Source: Paraphaeosphaeria minitans
Taxonomy: Eukaryota; Ascomycota; Dothideomycetes; Pleosporales; Didymosphaeriaceae
DNA length: 64,000 bases
Assembly: GCA_015832175.1 (NCBI GenBank)
Contig: WJXW01000019.1
Location: forward strand, 434,001 to 498,000
Reading direction: 5' to 3'
Positions 21,707-32,911 of this stretch are shown one piece after another. The position numbers and the translations under genes are program-made. Numbering within the stretch: position 1 is the first letter of the stretch; each line of letters starts with the position of its first letter. A model generated the notes under the pieces. The model saw only the letters and a program-made list of their open reading frames with translations, was not told the origin of the DNA and searched no databases.

Positions 21707-24607
21707 ATGCGCCTTTTACGACGCCGTAGTGAGAACAATTACAGTCTTACTCGTTTCATTGACAGGGCCATACCTCCTTATGCCGTACTCTCTCACAGAT
21801 GGGGCCAAGTTAACGAAGAGGTTACCTTGGAAGATATAATACATGGAACAGGGAGGGATAAGGCTGGCTATAGAAAGATCCAGCTCTGCGCGGAACAGGC
21901 TGTTCAGGATGGTCTAGAATACTTCTGGGTCGATACGTGCTGCATCGATAAGGAAAACTATGCCGAACTCTCGCAAGCTATCAACTCCATGTTTCGCTGG
22001 TACCGCGATGCAGCCCGGTGCTATGTTTACCTATCGGATGTCTATAAGGCTCCGCCAAATAACGAGTGTGGGACCGATCCCTCGACATGGGATTTGGAGT
22101 TCCGGAAGAGCGAGTGGTTCAGCCGCGGGTGGACGCTTCAAGAGTTGCTTGCGCCTAGTATGGTCGAGTTCTTCTCGCAGCACTGGGAGAAGATTGGCGA
22201 CAAGACATCGTTGAAGCGGCAGATCCACGAAATAACTGGAATCCCGATTTCTGCGCTTCAAGGCGAACGTCTTTCTTCTTTCAGCGACTATGAGCGATTC
22301 TCATGGATGGAGCGCCGTCAGACGAAGAAAGCAGTCGATAGAGCGTACGCTCTTCTAGGTGTTTTCGACGTCGATATGATGCTCAACTACGATGAAGGAG
22401 TCGAGAGTGCGTTGAGACGGCTCCAGGAAGAGGTTGACAAGCGGAAGCGCTGCCTACAAAACTGCTTACAAGACTTGCGGCCCACCGATCCCCGCGATGA
22501 CAAGAAGCGCATCGAAGACACCAAGGGCGGCTTGTTGAAGGACGCGTACCGTTGGGTACTTCAAAATGCTGAATTTCGCCAATGGTGCGAAAACCAGCAC
22601 AGCCGACTGCTATGGATCAAGGGCGATCCTGGCAAGGGAAAGACAATGCTGCTCTGCGGCATTGTCGACGAGTTAGAGGAGTCCACAGCTTGGACCGCTC
22701 TTGTTGCTTATTTTTTCTTTCAGGCCACAGACTCACGCATCAACAGTGCCACAGCCGTGCTGCCTGGCTTGTTGTACTTGCTTATCGACCAGCAGCCTTC
22801 GCTGGTCTCTCATATCCAGGCAAAGCATGACCATGCGGGCAAAGCGCTTTTCGAAGACGCGAATGCATGGGTTGCCCTACGTGAGATCTTCACAAACATT
22901 CTACGAGACCCTGGTATACGGCGCACGCACCTAATTGTTGATGCGCTCGACGAATGTGTGGTAGACCGCGAGAAGCTGTTAGACTTTATTGTCGAGCAAT
23001 CTTCTACATCGTCCCGCGTCAAGTGGATCGTATCTAGCCGTAACTGGCCAGAAATTGAGCAACGGCTTTCGACGGTGGGGCATGGAATAGGGCTGAGCCT
23101 TGAGCTGAACGCGGAGTCTGTGGCTACCGCCGTCGATGTGTTCATTCAGCAGAAAGTGATCCAGCTATCGCAGAGCAATAAGTACAATGCCGAAACAAGG
23201 GAAGCAGTGCGATACCATTTATCTTCCAACGCAAATGGCACTTTCCTTTGGGTGGCGTTGGTGTGCCAGGGCCTCAAAGCCGTCCCAAAGCGGCATGTCC
23301 GGAAGAAGCTAAGCGCCTTTCCCTCTGGACTCGACTCGCTGTACGAACAGATGGTGCAACACCTAGTTGACTCAGATGATGCCGACCTTTGCAAGAAAAT
23401 ACTAGCTTTGGCTGCTATTGTATATCGGCCGCTCACGCTACAGGAGATGGTTACGCTTGTGGAGCAATTCGAGGATGCGGCGGATGATCCTGAATCCGTG
23501 CAAGACATTATTGGCCGCTGCGGCTCCTTTCTTACCACACGAGACAGCATTGTCTACTTTGTGCACCAGTCCGCAAAAGACCTTGTGTTCGAGAAGGCTG
23601 CTGAAACTATCTTCCCGTCGGGCATAGAAGACGCGCACTATGCAGTTTTCTACAGATCCCTCCAGGTTTTGTCCGACTCACTTCAACGAGACATGTACAA
23701 CCTAGGCGCGCCTGGATATCCTATCGAGCGGGTCGTAATGCCAGACCCAGATCCACTGCTACTCTTCTGTTTACTGGGTGGACCATCTGCAGCACTTCAG
23801 TTCTCTCGCTACTACAGGACATCTTGATGATCTGCAGGATGGAGGCATTATTGACGAATTCCTACGACAGAAATACCTCTATTGGCTAGAGGCACTGAGC
23901 CTTTGCAAGAGCATGCCAAAAGGAGTAACATCAATGGCAGAACTTGAAGCTCTTATATATGTAATGTCTTAAGTACTGCTATGCATAGACATAAGACTAA
24001 TATTACCTAGAAACAAACAGGCAATCCTGCATTATTTAATCTGGTAGAAGATGCGCGCCGATTTATTATGTATCACAAAGGGGCAATAGAGGCAGCCCCC
24101 CTTCAGGCATATGTGTCCGCACTGTTGTTTAGCCCTAGGCTCAGTTTAGTCCGGAAGTTGTTCGAGAAGGAAGTACCGCTATGGATCTCTACAAAGCCGC
24201 CGATGACAAAGAACTCGAGGCGGCTGGCGTCGGCGTCGCACGACAAGACGGTCAAGGTCTGGGACGCGGGCAGCGGCGCGTGTCTGCAGAGGCTCGACAT
24301 CGGCCGTTCACTTCTGACCTTGTCTTTTAATGCTTCTAGCTCTGTCCTTTTAACCGACATCGGTGCTATTAATTTTGATCTACCACTATCATCAAACATC
24401 ACCACCACCCAAGAGCCTGAATCCCCCCGGTACCAAACCACTGCACTAGGCTCAGATGGAACATGGATAACGTATAATTCGCAGAACGTAGTTTGGCTAC
24501 CATCAGAGTACCGCCCTTCCTGTTCAGCTGTATCAGGGAGTATGGTCTATATGGGTGTAGGGACTGGAAGAGTGTGGATGTGCAATGTTGAGACCCACGA
24601 TTACTAG
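21707..24607 (+). pseudogene. HET-NACHT-WD40 protein, copy 2; WD array collapsed
   Basis: ATG at 21707. HET domain, residues about 1-180 (AVLSHRWGQVNEEVTLEDI, FWVDTCCIDKENYAELSQA, WFSRGWTLQELLAP). NACHT from about residue 295, with intact Walker A GDPGKGKTMLL and Walker B HLIVDALDEC. One open frame runs to about 23757; a small deletion there shifts the frame, and the continuation (YSSVYWVDHLQHFSSL, QKYLYWLEALSLCKSM) is in frame +1. A 50-bp phase-0 intron (23961-24010, GTAATG...GACTAAT...CTAG) matches copy 1. The WD part is reduced to half a repeat (RRLASASHDKTVKVWDAGSG) before the conserved tail (VVWLPSEYRPS), stop 24605-24607. Without repeats it would lack its presumed ligand sensor. The single frameshift may be real or an error. 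Confidence 0.85.
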
Positions 24608-24855
24608 AACTTCCCAACACTAATAGTAGATAAATGAAGAGTTTGTTCTTCTTCTCTCTTATTTATTATTCTCTTTACCCATGAGGGGTCCGGGGGAAGG
24701 CACGAATATATAGCCACCCGATTTGCCATGGCGAATCTTCGAGAAGTCTTTTATGAATTCAAGGTCATACGACCGAGCTTAGGGAACAGCCTATCTGTGC
24801 GTCATAAATATTATCTAGGCCCTAAAACTACTGTAGTAACTTAGTCTCAATTCTT
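24608..24855. other. Short spacer between HNWD copy 2 and LINE C
   Basis: No gene seen; AT-rich 3' flanking sequence. Confidence 0.5.
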
Positions 24856-24940
24856 TGATTTGATTTGATTTGATTTGATTTGATTTGATTTGATTTGATT
24901 TGATTTGATTTGATTTGATTTGATTTGATTTGATTTGATT
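24856..24940 (-). repeat. Seventeen tandem TGATT units: LINE C 3' tail
   Basis: Exactly 85 bp of perfect 5-bp repeat (AATCA on the minus strand). It directly follows ...GAATA on the minus strand, as in the LINE B tails, so it marks the 3' end of a minus-strand LINE. It is the longest perfect microsatellite in the window. Confidence 0.92.
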
Positions 24941-25715
24941 ATTCTTACGCCTCGGGTGCCAATAGGCCCTGTAAGCTGCTATACGATATTTACGCTAGTG
25001 CGAACGCTGAGAACGTTCAGTCCATTGTCTCATTCTCGGTCCTCTCTTTTATACTGCTGGGCTTTCCACTCTGACCTTGATCATTCGCTTCGTTGTCTAT
25101 TATCTGTACCTACCTGCTTTGCTCCAGATTCTGGCCCCATCGAGAGCGATTTCTCAAGTGTTGGCCATCGGGATAACGGTCGGCCAGCTCGCCATCGTCC
25201 AGAGTTATTTGAGTAGGGAGGTTCCAATTATTCGAGTCGTCCGGTGGCCAGGGCAAACTGTATGGTTTGGTTGACTACCTCCATGTCCGGCTTCCAGGAT
25301 TTGGATGGTCCGTCCAGGTATTCTCCTTTCGCTGTCTTCCGTTCTGTCCTTCCCCCCAGGAAAAACGAGAGGTCACCCCACCGGTCTCCTGCCACCTCTA
25401 CCAGCGGTTTCCGTTGTTCTGTCCATCTAGTACACTCGAACAGGAAGTGTCGGGCTGTTTCCCTTTTGGGTCCACATTCGCAATCAGTCGATTCTACGGC
25501 CTTCGTTCTTGCCAGGTCATTGTTGAGGCGGCTATGCTTTGTCCGTAGCTGGCAGAGTACCTTTGCTTCTCTGTACGTGCATTTGTCGTATAGTAGTCTG
25601 GTATGCTTCCCCGGGAGGGCGCTGTCGATTTCGTATTTGCCTTTCTGTCTCAGCTCGATCTCGTTTTTTACTTGCTTCAGCGCGGGCGCCAGTGTTGTTA
25701 TCCGGATCCAGAACA
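24941..25715 (-). mobile_element. LINE family C, 5'-truncated copy
   Basis: The minus-strand ORF ending at 25228 encodes only the C-terminal end of a LINE ORF2: YEIDSALPGKHTRLLYDKCT, a zinc cluster CECGPKRETARHFLFEC, then WGDLSFFLGGRTERKTAKG and the terminal motif VVNQTIQFALATGRLE. It is related to but distinct from family B. Similarity stops near 25715. About 290 bp of 3' UTR separate the stop from the (AATCA)17 tail. Confidence 0.85.
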
Positions 25716-25829
25716 TAAAGAACTCCCGAGACGCACGACGCGAGAACACAGACACAATCAATCAATTTTATCAAATCCATTATTCAAAATTCATCACAAT
25801 TCGCACAATACGTGACATATGACATGTGG
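25716..25829. other. Junction DNA, nothing recognised
   Basis: Lies between the LINE C truncation point and the minisatellite. No feature seen. Confidence 0.4.
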
Positions 25830-25985
25830 AGAAGCGGCGCGAGAAAGCTTAGTGTCGTGGAAATGTAGCGTAAAGACGCTTAGTATTATAGAGAAGCAGT
25901 GTAAGAACGCTTAGTATTACAAAGAAGTAGTGTGAGAATACTTAGTATCTTAAGGCCTAGTATAAAGTGCTTAGTATTATAGAAG
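25830..25985. repeat. 31-bp-period imperfect minisatellite
   Basis: The core CTTAGT recurs at 25848, 25879, 25910, 25941 and 25970 (spacings 31, 31, 31, 29). Each is followed by AT-rich sequence and preceded by a GTGTAAGAAC-like or GTGTGAGAAT-like segment. About five diverged units. Confidence 0.75.
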
Positions 25986-26880
25986 AAGAAGAAAGTTCTT
26001 GAATAGTATAAAGAAATAATAATAATTAAAAGGTATTAAACATTACAATGTAAAATAGGATAGTAAACTGAACGAGCTTAAGCTAGCTGACCAATGCGAC
26101 CGATTGATATGTAAGGGAAAACCTCTCAAGGGAGAAGATTAGCTATTGTTAGAAATGGACTCTTCCAGTTCAGACCTCTGGTAGAGTGCTCAGCTATGGT
26201 CTTCAAGATACTGCTGGCCTTCTGTGGCTTGATTGCTAATTCTCTCATCTTATTGACGAGCGCCATTACCGTAGAGTGCATCTCTCATCAGTTGATGTTA
26301 TGGAGAGATATCCTTGCTGACTTTTGGTTTAGCTTATGTTTCCTGGATATGCTTTCTGTATCCGCGAAAACAAACGACTGGAACGGGGAGAATCGAAACA
26401 TGGAATGTTTCCATAACTCGACGAGCACCTTTCGAAATTCTGAACTACCCTGCAGGTCGGACAAAGGATAGCAGCGGAGATAATATAAGCAGGTGAGGCA
26501 CGTGTAGTTTATCATAATATTGTATTGTGTGCATGTCATATCAGAAGTGTGTAGGAGAGATCTGAGAATAGGTGGGACCTGATGAGCCAGGCTGGAGGCC
26601 AGTCATATGATCTGCTCCTGGTTACAGAGTAAGTCACGCCCGTATTTGTAAAAGAAAGGAGAAAATAAAATACATGTAAATGAGGGTCTGAGCTCAGGTA
26701 ATGTCACATTCTGTATACTCTGGAGACCCTATGATATGGATCTATGTTCTTATGATACGTTACGATCTTGAAATATAAAGTATATAGACGATTTAAGGAA
26801 AGATATTATTCGAAAGGAAGGACAATCTGCTTCAAATCGCGAAAAGAAGAGTAGACTTCTTGTCTGAAGTTAGGGGCGCA
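25986..26880. other. AT-rich intergenic region
   Basis: Only short ORFs without protein-like features. Contains the 3' flank of the 305-residue gene on the minus strand. Nothing else recognised. Confidence 0.5.
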
Positions 26881-27798
26881 CTAGCCGAACAAGCTGGAAA
26901 TAGCATTGCCAATAGAGCTTGCAATACTAACAATGCCATTGGCGCAATTTGTGACTTGGCCCCAGACATCGTTCAAAAGATCTGCGAGATCCTCTACAAC
27001 GCCCAAAAATTCCTGTAGGAGGAAGTCCCATCCAATACCGATCAAGTCCGTACCAGCAGTGAACAAAGTCTCAGCCTCGTCCTGTTGCCCAGGCGGAACG
27101 TTTTTGCTGATGTAGTCGAATCCTTGGTCAAATGTCTTGTTGATGGAGTTAATGGATTGTTGTATGGCCCGTTTTCTCGCCTCCTCCAACTTTTGCTCCC
27201 AAGCTTTCTTGTCGGGAGTTGTACCCTTGAGCTTCGCGGCTTCCTCGCGGGCTTCGTTGGCATGATCTTTGGTCTGCTGCATTCCATCCTGGACAATTGC
27301 CTCCAGTTGGTCGATTTGTTGTCTCGGAATTACAGCCTTTGCCGCGTTAACTTTTGCCAACCAAGCCGGACTGAAGGCTCTTTTGAGGATCTCAGAATGA
27401 TCTGACTTTCGAATTGCCCTGATCATCGTGGCGCGATTGTCGGCCATCCGATCCTTCCATTTCGAAGATGTAGTTGGACTTCCACATGCTACTAGGAGTT
27501 GTAATTCTCTCTGCTCGCCTTGGTCCCCTTCAAGTATGAATATCGCTGTGGGAATCTTCAAATATAAATCCAGCTGTATTCTTGTAGGGACGAACGTGGG
27601 ATCTCTCGTTACACAATAGGTCCCAGCGTAATTCCCTCCTTCAAGTCTGTAGAATGAAACATTGCCAGTGACATTGGTTTCGATGAAAGGGCCAATTTGG
27701 GACACAGTATTGCCGTTCTTGTCGAGAAGTGTGACATCGGCCTTGAAAAATTGGTTCGTAACAGGCGTTTCGTTCAGGCCAATGGTAATGGGATCCAT
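26881..27798 (-). CDS. Intact single-exon 305-aa protein, unknown family
   Basis: ATG at 27796-27798 (MDPITIGLNETPV); an upstream in-frame codon only adds three residues. The N-terminal 110 residues are rich in T/N/G/Y with strand-like alternation (FYRLEGGNYAGTYCV), suggesting a beta-sandwich. Residues about 150-225 are charged and helical (HANEAREEAAKLKG, KKAWEQKLEEARKRAIQQ), likely coiled coil. The C-terminal 60 residues form a hydrophobic/amphipathic block (GWDFLLQEFLGVVEDLADLL, IVSIASSIGNAISSLFG) with a single Cys-containing turn. No signal peptide. It is one of few undamaged ORFs here and lies among LINE relics. I do not recognise the family. The layout (soluble head, helical stalk, membrane-active-looking tail) invites comparison with cell-death or pore-forming proteins, but that is speculation. 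Confidence 0.6.
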   Translation of the reverse strand: MDPITIGLNETPVTNQFFKADVTLLDKNGNTVSQIGPFIETNVTGNVSFYRLEGGNYAGTYCVTRDPTFVPTRIQLDLYLKIPTAIFILEGDQGEQRELQLLVACGSPTTSSKWKDRMADNRATMIRAIRKSDHSEILKRAFSPAWLAKVNAAKAVIPRQQIDQLEAIVQDGMQQTKDHANEAREEAAKLKGTTPDKKAWEQKLEEARKRAIQQSINSINKTFDQGFDYISKNVPPGQQDEAETLFTAGTDLIGIGWDFLLQEFLGVVEDLADLLNDVWGQVTNCANGIVSIASSIGNAISSLFG

Positions 27799-28766
27799 AC
27801 TAGTCAACAAAGCGAAGATAGCAGAAGAAGTAACAGGTAGTCAAGCGTGATCTGGTTGCGACAAGGTTGTCTGTAGAGTAGTTTCGCGGCTACAGTTATT
27901 GCCATAGTCAAGGGGTAGTTATATATAGAATTAATGAATCACATGAAAGTATTCTAGACTATGGTTTTGGTTTTGTGTGGATCGGGGTGAATCTGGTTGT
28001 ACGGAGGACTTCTGACGTAAATACTTGACATGTGAACACTCTAGAATTCAACGAAGTTGGAGATCTAGAACGATGTGTCTAGATCGCATACGGGGTATTC
28101 GTGCGATCCTATCTGGGCACACCTGAATATCTAGTTAATTCTCTGACAACCACGGTTTATCTGTCCTCAGCTCGGAATAAGGGCTTACCTAGTCTGAGTT
28201 AGTTTGTTCTAAGGGTCATGCTGTAACAAGTGTAAACCTCTCATGTGTTAGCCGTGCGCTGAAATCCAAGAGAATGCTAAAACCGTAAACCGATTGCTGC
28301 GGCGACTCCGCATGATGGTTATGACACCTAACCTTAGCTTGAAGCGTGTGAAGAGGAAGCATGTGAAAACAAAGCATGTAAAGTTTAGGGCCTGTTTGGT
28401 TCGATCATGATCGGATTTTTCGAACGAACCGATTCGGTAAGGCGGTGGCTACGGCACTCCAGGGGTCCCAAAATATCATGTGCATGTGACGTGGTCTGAG
28501 CAGAGACGCCGCCCCCTGGCCTGGCAAGCGAAGACCATACAAGCCGTGGGCACCACTAATAAGGGTGTTGTATGTTTTTCCTAAATTCGACATCTGGGCA
28601 GATCCATGGCTATATTGCTATCACATGTTTCACCCTTCACATGCGGGGTAAGTTGCCCAAGCAAAGAGCAGTTGCTATCTGAGTGAAACGCTCGCCTGTG
28701 AACCACACTAAACGAATCGGTAGATACAAATGACCATGTCAGAGTCTCCGCTCACCATGCCAGATG
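27799..28766. other. Intergenic, 5' flank of the 305-aa gene
   Basis: No gene or repeat recognised. Confidence 0.5.
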
Positions 28767-28905
28767 AGGACGAAGCGCGGCGGGCTTAGAATGAAACGTG
28801 GACCCGACGGAATTCCATTGGCCGGAAGGGACAGAAGTAGTGTAGGCAGCCTACGGGCCGAAAGGCACCCGAGTGGCGTAAGAATAAACCAAACCAAACT
28901 CCATG
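28767..28905 (+). mobile_element. LINE family B, 3' stub of about 140 bp
   Basis: Matches the last ~140 bp of the LINE B copy at 17570-17715 in the opposite orientation, including GAATGAAACGTGGAC, GGCCGGAAGGGACAGAAGTA and AGAATAAACCAAACCAAAC. A heavily 5'-truncated insertion with two tail units. Confidence 0.85.
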
Positions 28906-29820
28906 TACAATAGACACACAGACACGAAAGATACTACATTAACCGATACTTCCCACCTGCTTACAATAGGCCGGCGAAAGCGGGGTAACAAGGCATTCGA
29001 AGCAGGCTAGTGATAAATGCCCAAGGATTTCCGGCATGAGCCCTCCAGCACTCACTTCCAATAACGCCGCAACCGGTCATCGGTAGACGGTCAGCGATAA
29101 CAATAGTTCCCGTTTGGTTCCGCAAATGGACTGCGTTCGGAGCTGTTTTCTGCTTTTCTGGTTTTCGGTTCCTGGCCCCCATTTCCTGGTCCTCGTTTCC
29201 TGTTTCCCGGTTCCGCTCGATTATCATCACCTCTTCTTTCTGGACGAATCAAGCGGATGAGGCGGTTGGTGAGTATGCCTCGTACAGCATTTTTTGGAAC
29301 GCAGTGTGCAGATCTCCTGATAAGGGGCTTACGATCACATGAACTAATCTTTCACGGTGAACCAGATACTCTAATGACCTGACGTCGGTGACACGCGTAC
29401 TTCCATGATTGAGGAATGTTCAAGCTGCATGCGGTAAGGAGCATTGGAGTTTCCATGGCACCGTGCACGAGAGGCCCTCCAGTATTGGGGCGACGGTGAA
29501 CCCAAGGGCAAACGAGATCGGAGTGCGAATACGCTAGGGAAGCTCTTCATGATGCTTCGCAATCTATGACGCTGGAAGTCTTCTCTAGCTGGCGCTGTCC
29601 TCTGAAAGCTGACAAGTTGGCATAGAAGAACCATATAAGCCCATATCCATTTTGTGTACCATATTTCATTATTAGCAACATACTTGCATTAAAGGATCGA
29701 CTCCGTAACACGCACACCTACCTACCACAAACCTATACGAACAAGTGCTATAAAAGTCAACCTTCATGATGTCCACTCCCTCAAAGCTTGCTGCCGATAT
29801 CAAGGCTAGGTCACAGTCAG
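28906..29820. other. Intergenic, nothing recognised
   Basis: Short overlapping ORFs on both strands without recognisable similarity. 3' flank of the STAND gene. Confidence 0.45.
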
Positions 29821-32564
29821 TTAAAGTCGGGCCCGCTGGTACATCTTCTCCGCCTCGTCACGCCGTCTTAGGACCGCGTAAAGAAGGCCCAAGTTGTTGA
29901 CTGTGTCGAGTGTTGATGTGTGCTCTGGTCCCCATGCCTTCTCGTAGCCCTGCAGCGCCCGCTGGTACATATTCTCCGCCTTCTGTCGATCTTCCTCTGC
30001 AAGTAAATAGCCCAAATTGAAATACGTCGACTCTTGTATAATGTTCACGCCTGTTACTTCTTCTTTAGGAAAGCTCGTCTTTATGAACCACTCACTAGTG
30101 CGTATGGCATGGCCTAGCAATCGTTTCCGCCTTTTCCAAAAATCTGGCTCTGATTCAGACGGAACGTTCAATGCCACTATGCCCGCTGCAATGTAACCAA
30201 AAATGTGCTGCTCCTTGTCTTCTACCAGCTGGCCGCACCACTGATGCAGCACCGAGTGCATTGAGTGGCTATCACTGACTTCTCTTCCATCTACGAGCGA
30301 GAAGCGTGATAGAAGACCAACCGCATCATCGTACGCTAGCTCATCATCTGCAACACTAAGCAGCCGCGTCGGAATCGTTATATCTTTGGACAGTCTTGAT
30401 GCAGCTGCGACCAGATCGTACCAGAGCTCGCCATGATCTAGGTATCCCCACAGCTTGAGCAGCCATGCTGCTTCCTCGCTCTGCTTCTGCACCTGCTCGT
30501 ACGACATTATCCATGTTGTTAACACATTCCGGTCGCCGTACTCCTCTAGTGGGAATTGTCCCTCTCTTTTCATGAGACCCTTCCAGGTGGAGTCGTAGCG
30601 CTTGGCGTAGGTTAACGCGGACACATTCTTCTCCTGCATGTACGCGCCAGCTTGGGTCAGCGCTAGAGGAAGTCCATTCAGTCGTTCGAGAACTATGTCT
30701 GCATCTACAAGATGAGAGTCAGTTCTGCTCCTCTCTATAATAAGAGGGAATCAACAACTGTACCATCGAATATCCTTCCGGCATTGCTCTCTAGTATCGC
30801 CCTTGCCTGCTCCGTCTCGACCGTCTCTACCTTGAGCCCCGAGCCGAGCCTCCGCAGACTCGCTAGACGACTAGTAATAAGAATAGAACCATAGTCTCTG
30901 CTTGGGAAGTACGTTTTCACGCTAAACGCTTGCACGTCATCTTTGTCATGGTAATCGCGGTCGACGTTGTCGAATATTATCAGCCAATGCTGATTCGTCG
31001 GGAGCGACAGCCACCGGAGACACTCGCGCACAGCCATATTGATGTCAATAGTAGAAAGTTTCAGCACCTCACCCCATCTGCTGTCAGTTCATCTTGCTGC
31101 AGCCTCTGCAACATGCTAGTAAACGACTGCTTTAGGCTAGCCTCTGATGCCCCGTCTAGCCAGAAGACGCTGCTGAAACGGTGATGGTGTTTCCGCGCGA
31201 ACTCGATCACCAGCTGTGTTTTGCCGATGCTACCGAGGCCATGGAGGACGACAACCCTACGTCGGCTGACGAGACCTGTGTTCTTGAGGAGAAGCTGTTC
31301 TAGCTTCTGCATCTCTGCATCGCGTTGGATGAACTTGCCCACAGTTGGCACACCCGTGAGATGGAAGTCGACCTTGTGCTTGCCGTAGTCTGCCACAATA
31401 GTCAACCTCTATTTGGTATCCTCTATGGCTAGGATGTATAGTTACATTGAGCTCGCGCCCATACGAGCTTAGGAAATTTGTTAACCATGCCCTTAATTAC
31501 TTCTGCTACCGTCTGAAAGTCTTCCTCTGTAGCCTTACCAAACTTATTCATGTCGAAATGGGTACGGGAGAGCGAGTACTTGCTTGTCGCTTCCAATAGA
31601 TCAAGACAGCCAGAGCTTTCGTTGACCACAAACCTCTGTGCATGTAGTCAGCCTCGCCGGCTCCTTTGATACTCGTTCACACTTGCCGTCCGACTCTGCC
31701 TCCCTACGATCCTCCCTACGTCGCTGGCCTTGAGCTCGTAGAAGCATGCGATCTGCGTCTTGCTCGTCTGGCCCCGCATCTTCTTCAGGAAGCCATCCAC
31801 CACCTCTTGCAGGTAGTTGTTTCCCGGCTGCAGCACCTCGAGAGCGGTGGGCTGTACCTGATCGTTGTCGTATTCGCGCCGGGCCGCCTCTAGCATCTCC
31901 ATTTGGTTCATCCCGCCCGCGCCTCTGAACGGCGTGCCAAAGAACACTAGGCCAGTGGTTGATGTGAATACTCCAGGCCACTCGCTTGGGTACTGTTCGG
32001 CTTCCAGCAGTGCCTTGGAGACGCTCAGCTGCTGGCGCATCGCTCTCCAGTAAACCCACTCACCTTAACCACAACCAGCCCACCAAAGCAGTGCGCTACA
32101 AATAGCAGTGGACGGGACGATATATCCTGGCACAGTCAGCGGGCACACCACACCTGTCAGGCACGGTCGGCACCTCTCTCTTCCGCTTCAAGGCTCTCAG
32201 CAACCGATCTGCCACCGTAGACGCGCTCTGCTGCATGGCCTCCTTGCCGAACCACTGCGACTGATATCCGTAGCGCATGATGCGCGCGTTCGGCGCCACT
32301 ACCGGCAGCATGCTTTCCTCCTCGAGCCAGTTGGCCCACCGCGGGCTCTCCCTGGTGCCCACATTCTTGCACCAGCTGTCGTCGGGATGGGCGCCGAGTC
32401 CGTGAATTGCAACGATGCTAGGTGGCTCACTGTAAGTCTTTTATAAAAGTTTTAACAAGCGAGCACTACTGGTGAACGTACTCGATGATCTGGGTAGCTT
32501 CTGCCTCAACTGGTGCCTCGCGGAGCACCTTCAGCCCGATGTCGTCTTCGGTTACCAGTCGGCC
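29821..32564 (-). CDS. Alpha/beta-hydrolase-like - NB-ARC - TPR STAND (NLR-like) protein
   Basis: Model complement(join(29821..30704,30764..31408,31465..31635,~31690..32013,32064..32126,32174..32429,32482..32564)); first exon and the donor near 31690 are uncertain. The N-terminal domain is a lipase/DUF676-like hydrolase (SIVAIHGLGAHPDDSW, FVAHCFGGLVVVK, GLVFFGTPFRGAGG). Next come FVVNESSGCLDLL and an NB-ARC domain with Walker A LHGLGSIGKTQL and Walker B WLIIFDNVD, then LNGLPLALTQAGAYM. The C-terminus has only about one and a half TPR units (AENMYQRALQGYEKAWGPEH, then AEKMYQRARL and stop). Introns of 47-59 bp have good borders. One base seems missing beside GGGG near 31072, between TADG and EVLKLSTIDINM. 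Fungal proteins of this architecture are candidate nonself or stress sensors. The hydrolase nucleophile elbow has Cys (HCFGG) instead of the usual Ser. Confidence 0.8.
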
Positions 32565-32911
32565 CTAGCCCCGCGTTAGCCTCAGCGTGCGGGATCACAC
32601 GTAGCAAATCATTGCTAACGAGATTCAGATAGTGCAGCGCGATACCTACATTACAAAATAGCTTAAAGATGGCGCTGGAGACGTGCTGAATGAGATCGCG
32701 AGCGCCGTGGCTGGTGGGTTAAAGCGCTCCTCGCCAATGGATTGACTTCCTTGGTATCAATACCTCATCTGAATATTCTAGTACAGGAAAACAGCAGGGA
32801 TTATATCTTAGATTACTTTATCAAGCCCTTCACAATGACCAAGTGGCCCACGTCGCGTTGCTCAGCGAACGATGACCTGATTTTTGGTCTTCAAACCACA
32901 ACTAGAAGCCG
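32565..32911. other. 5' flank of the STAND gene, possible upstream exon
   Basis: On the minus strand a frame reading RDLIQHVSSAIFKLF and LHYLNLVSNDLLRVIP (about 32700-32580) looks protein-like. It ends near a GCTAACG...CTAG branch/acceptor pair at 32565, so an extra 5' exon may exist. I could not define its start. Confidence 0.35.
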
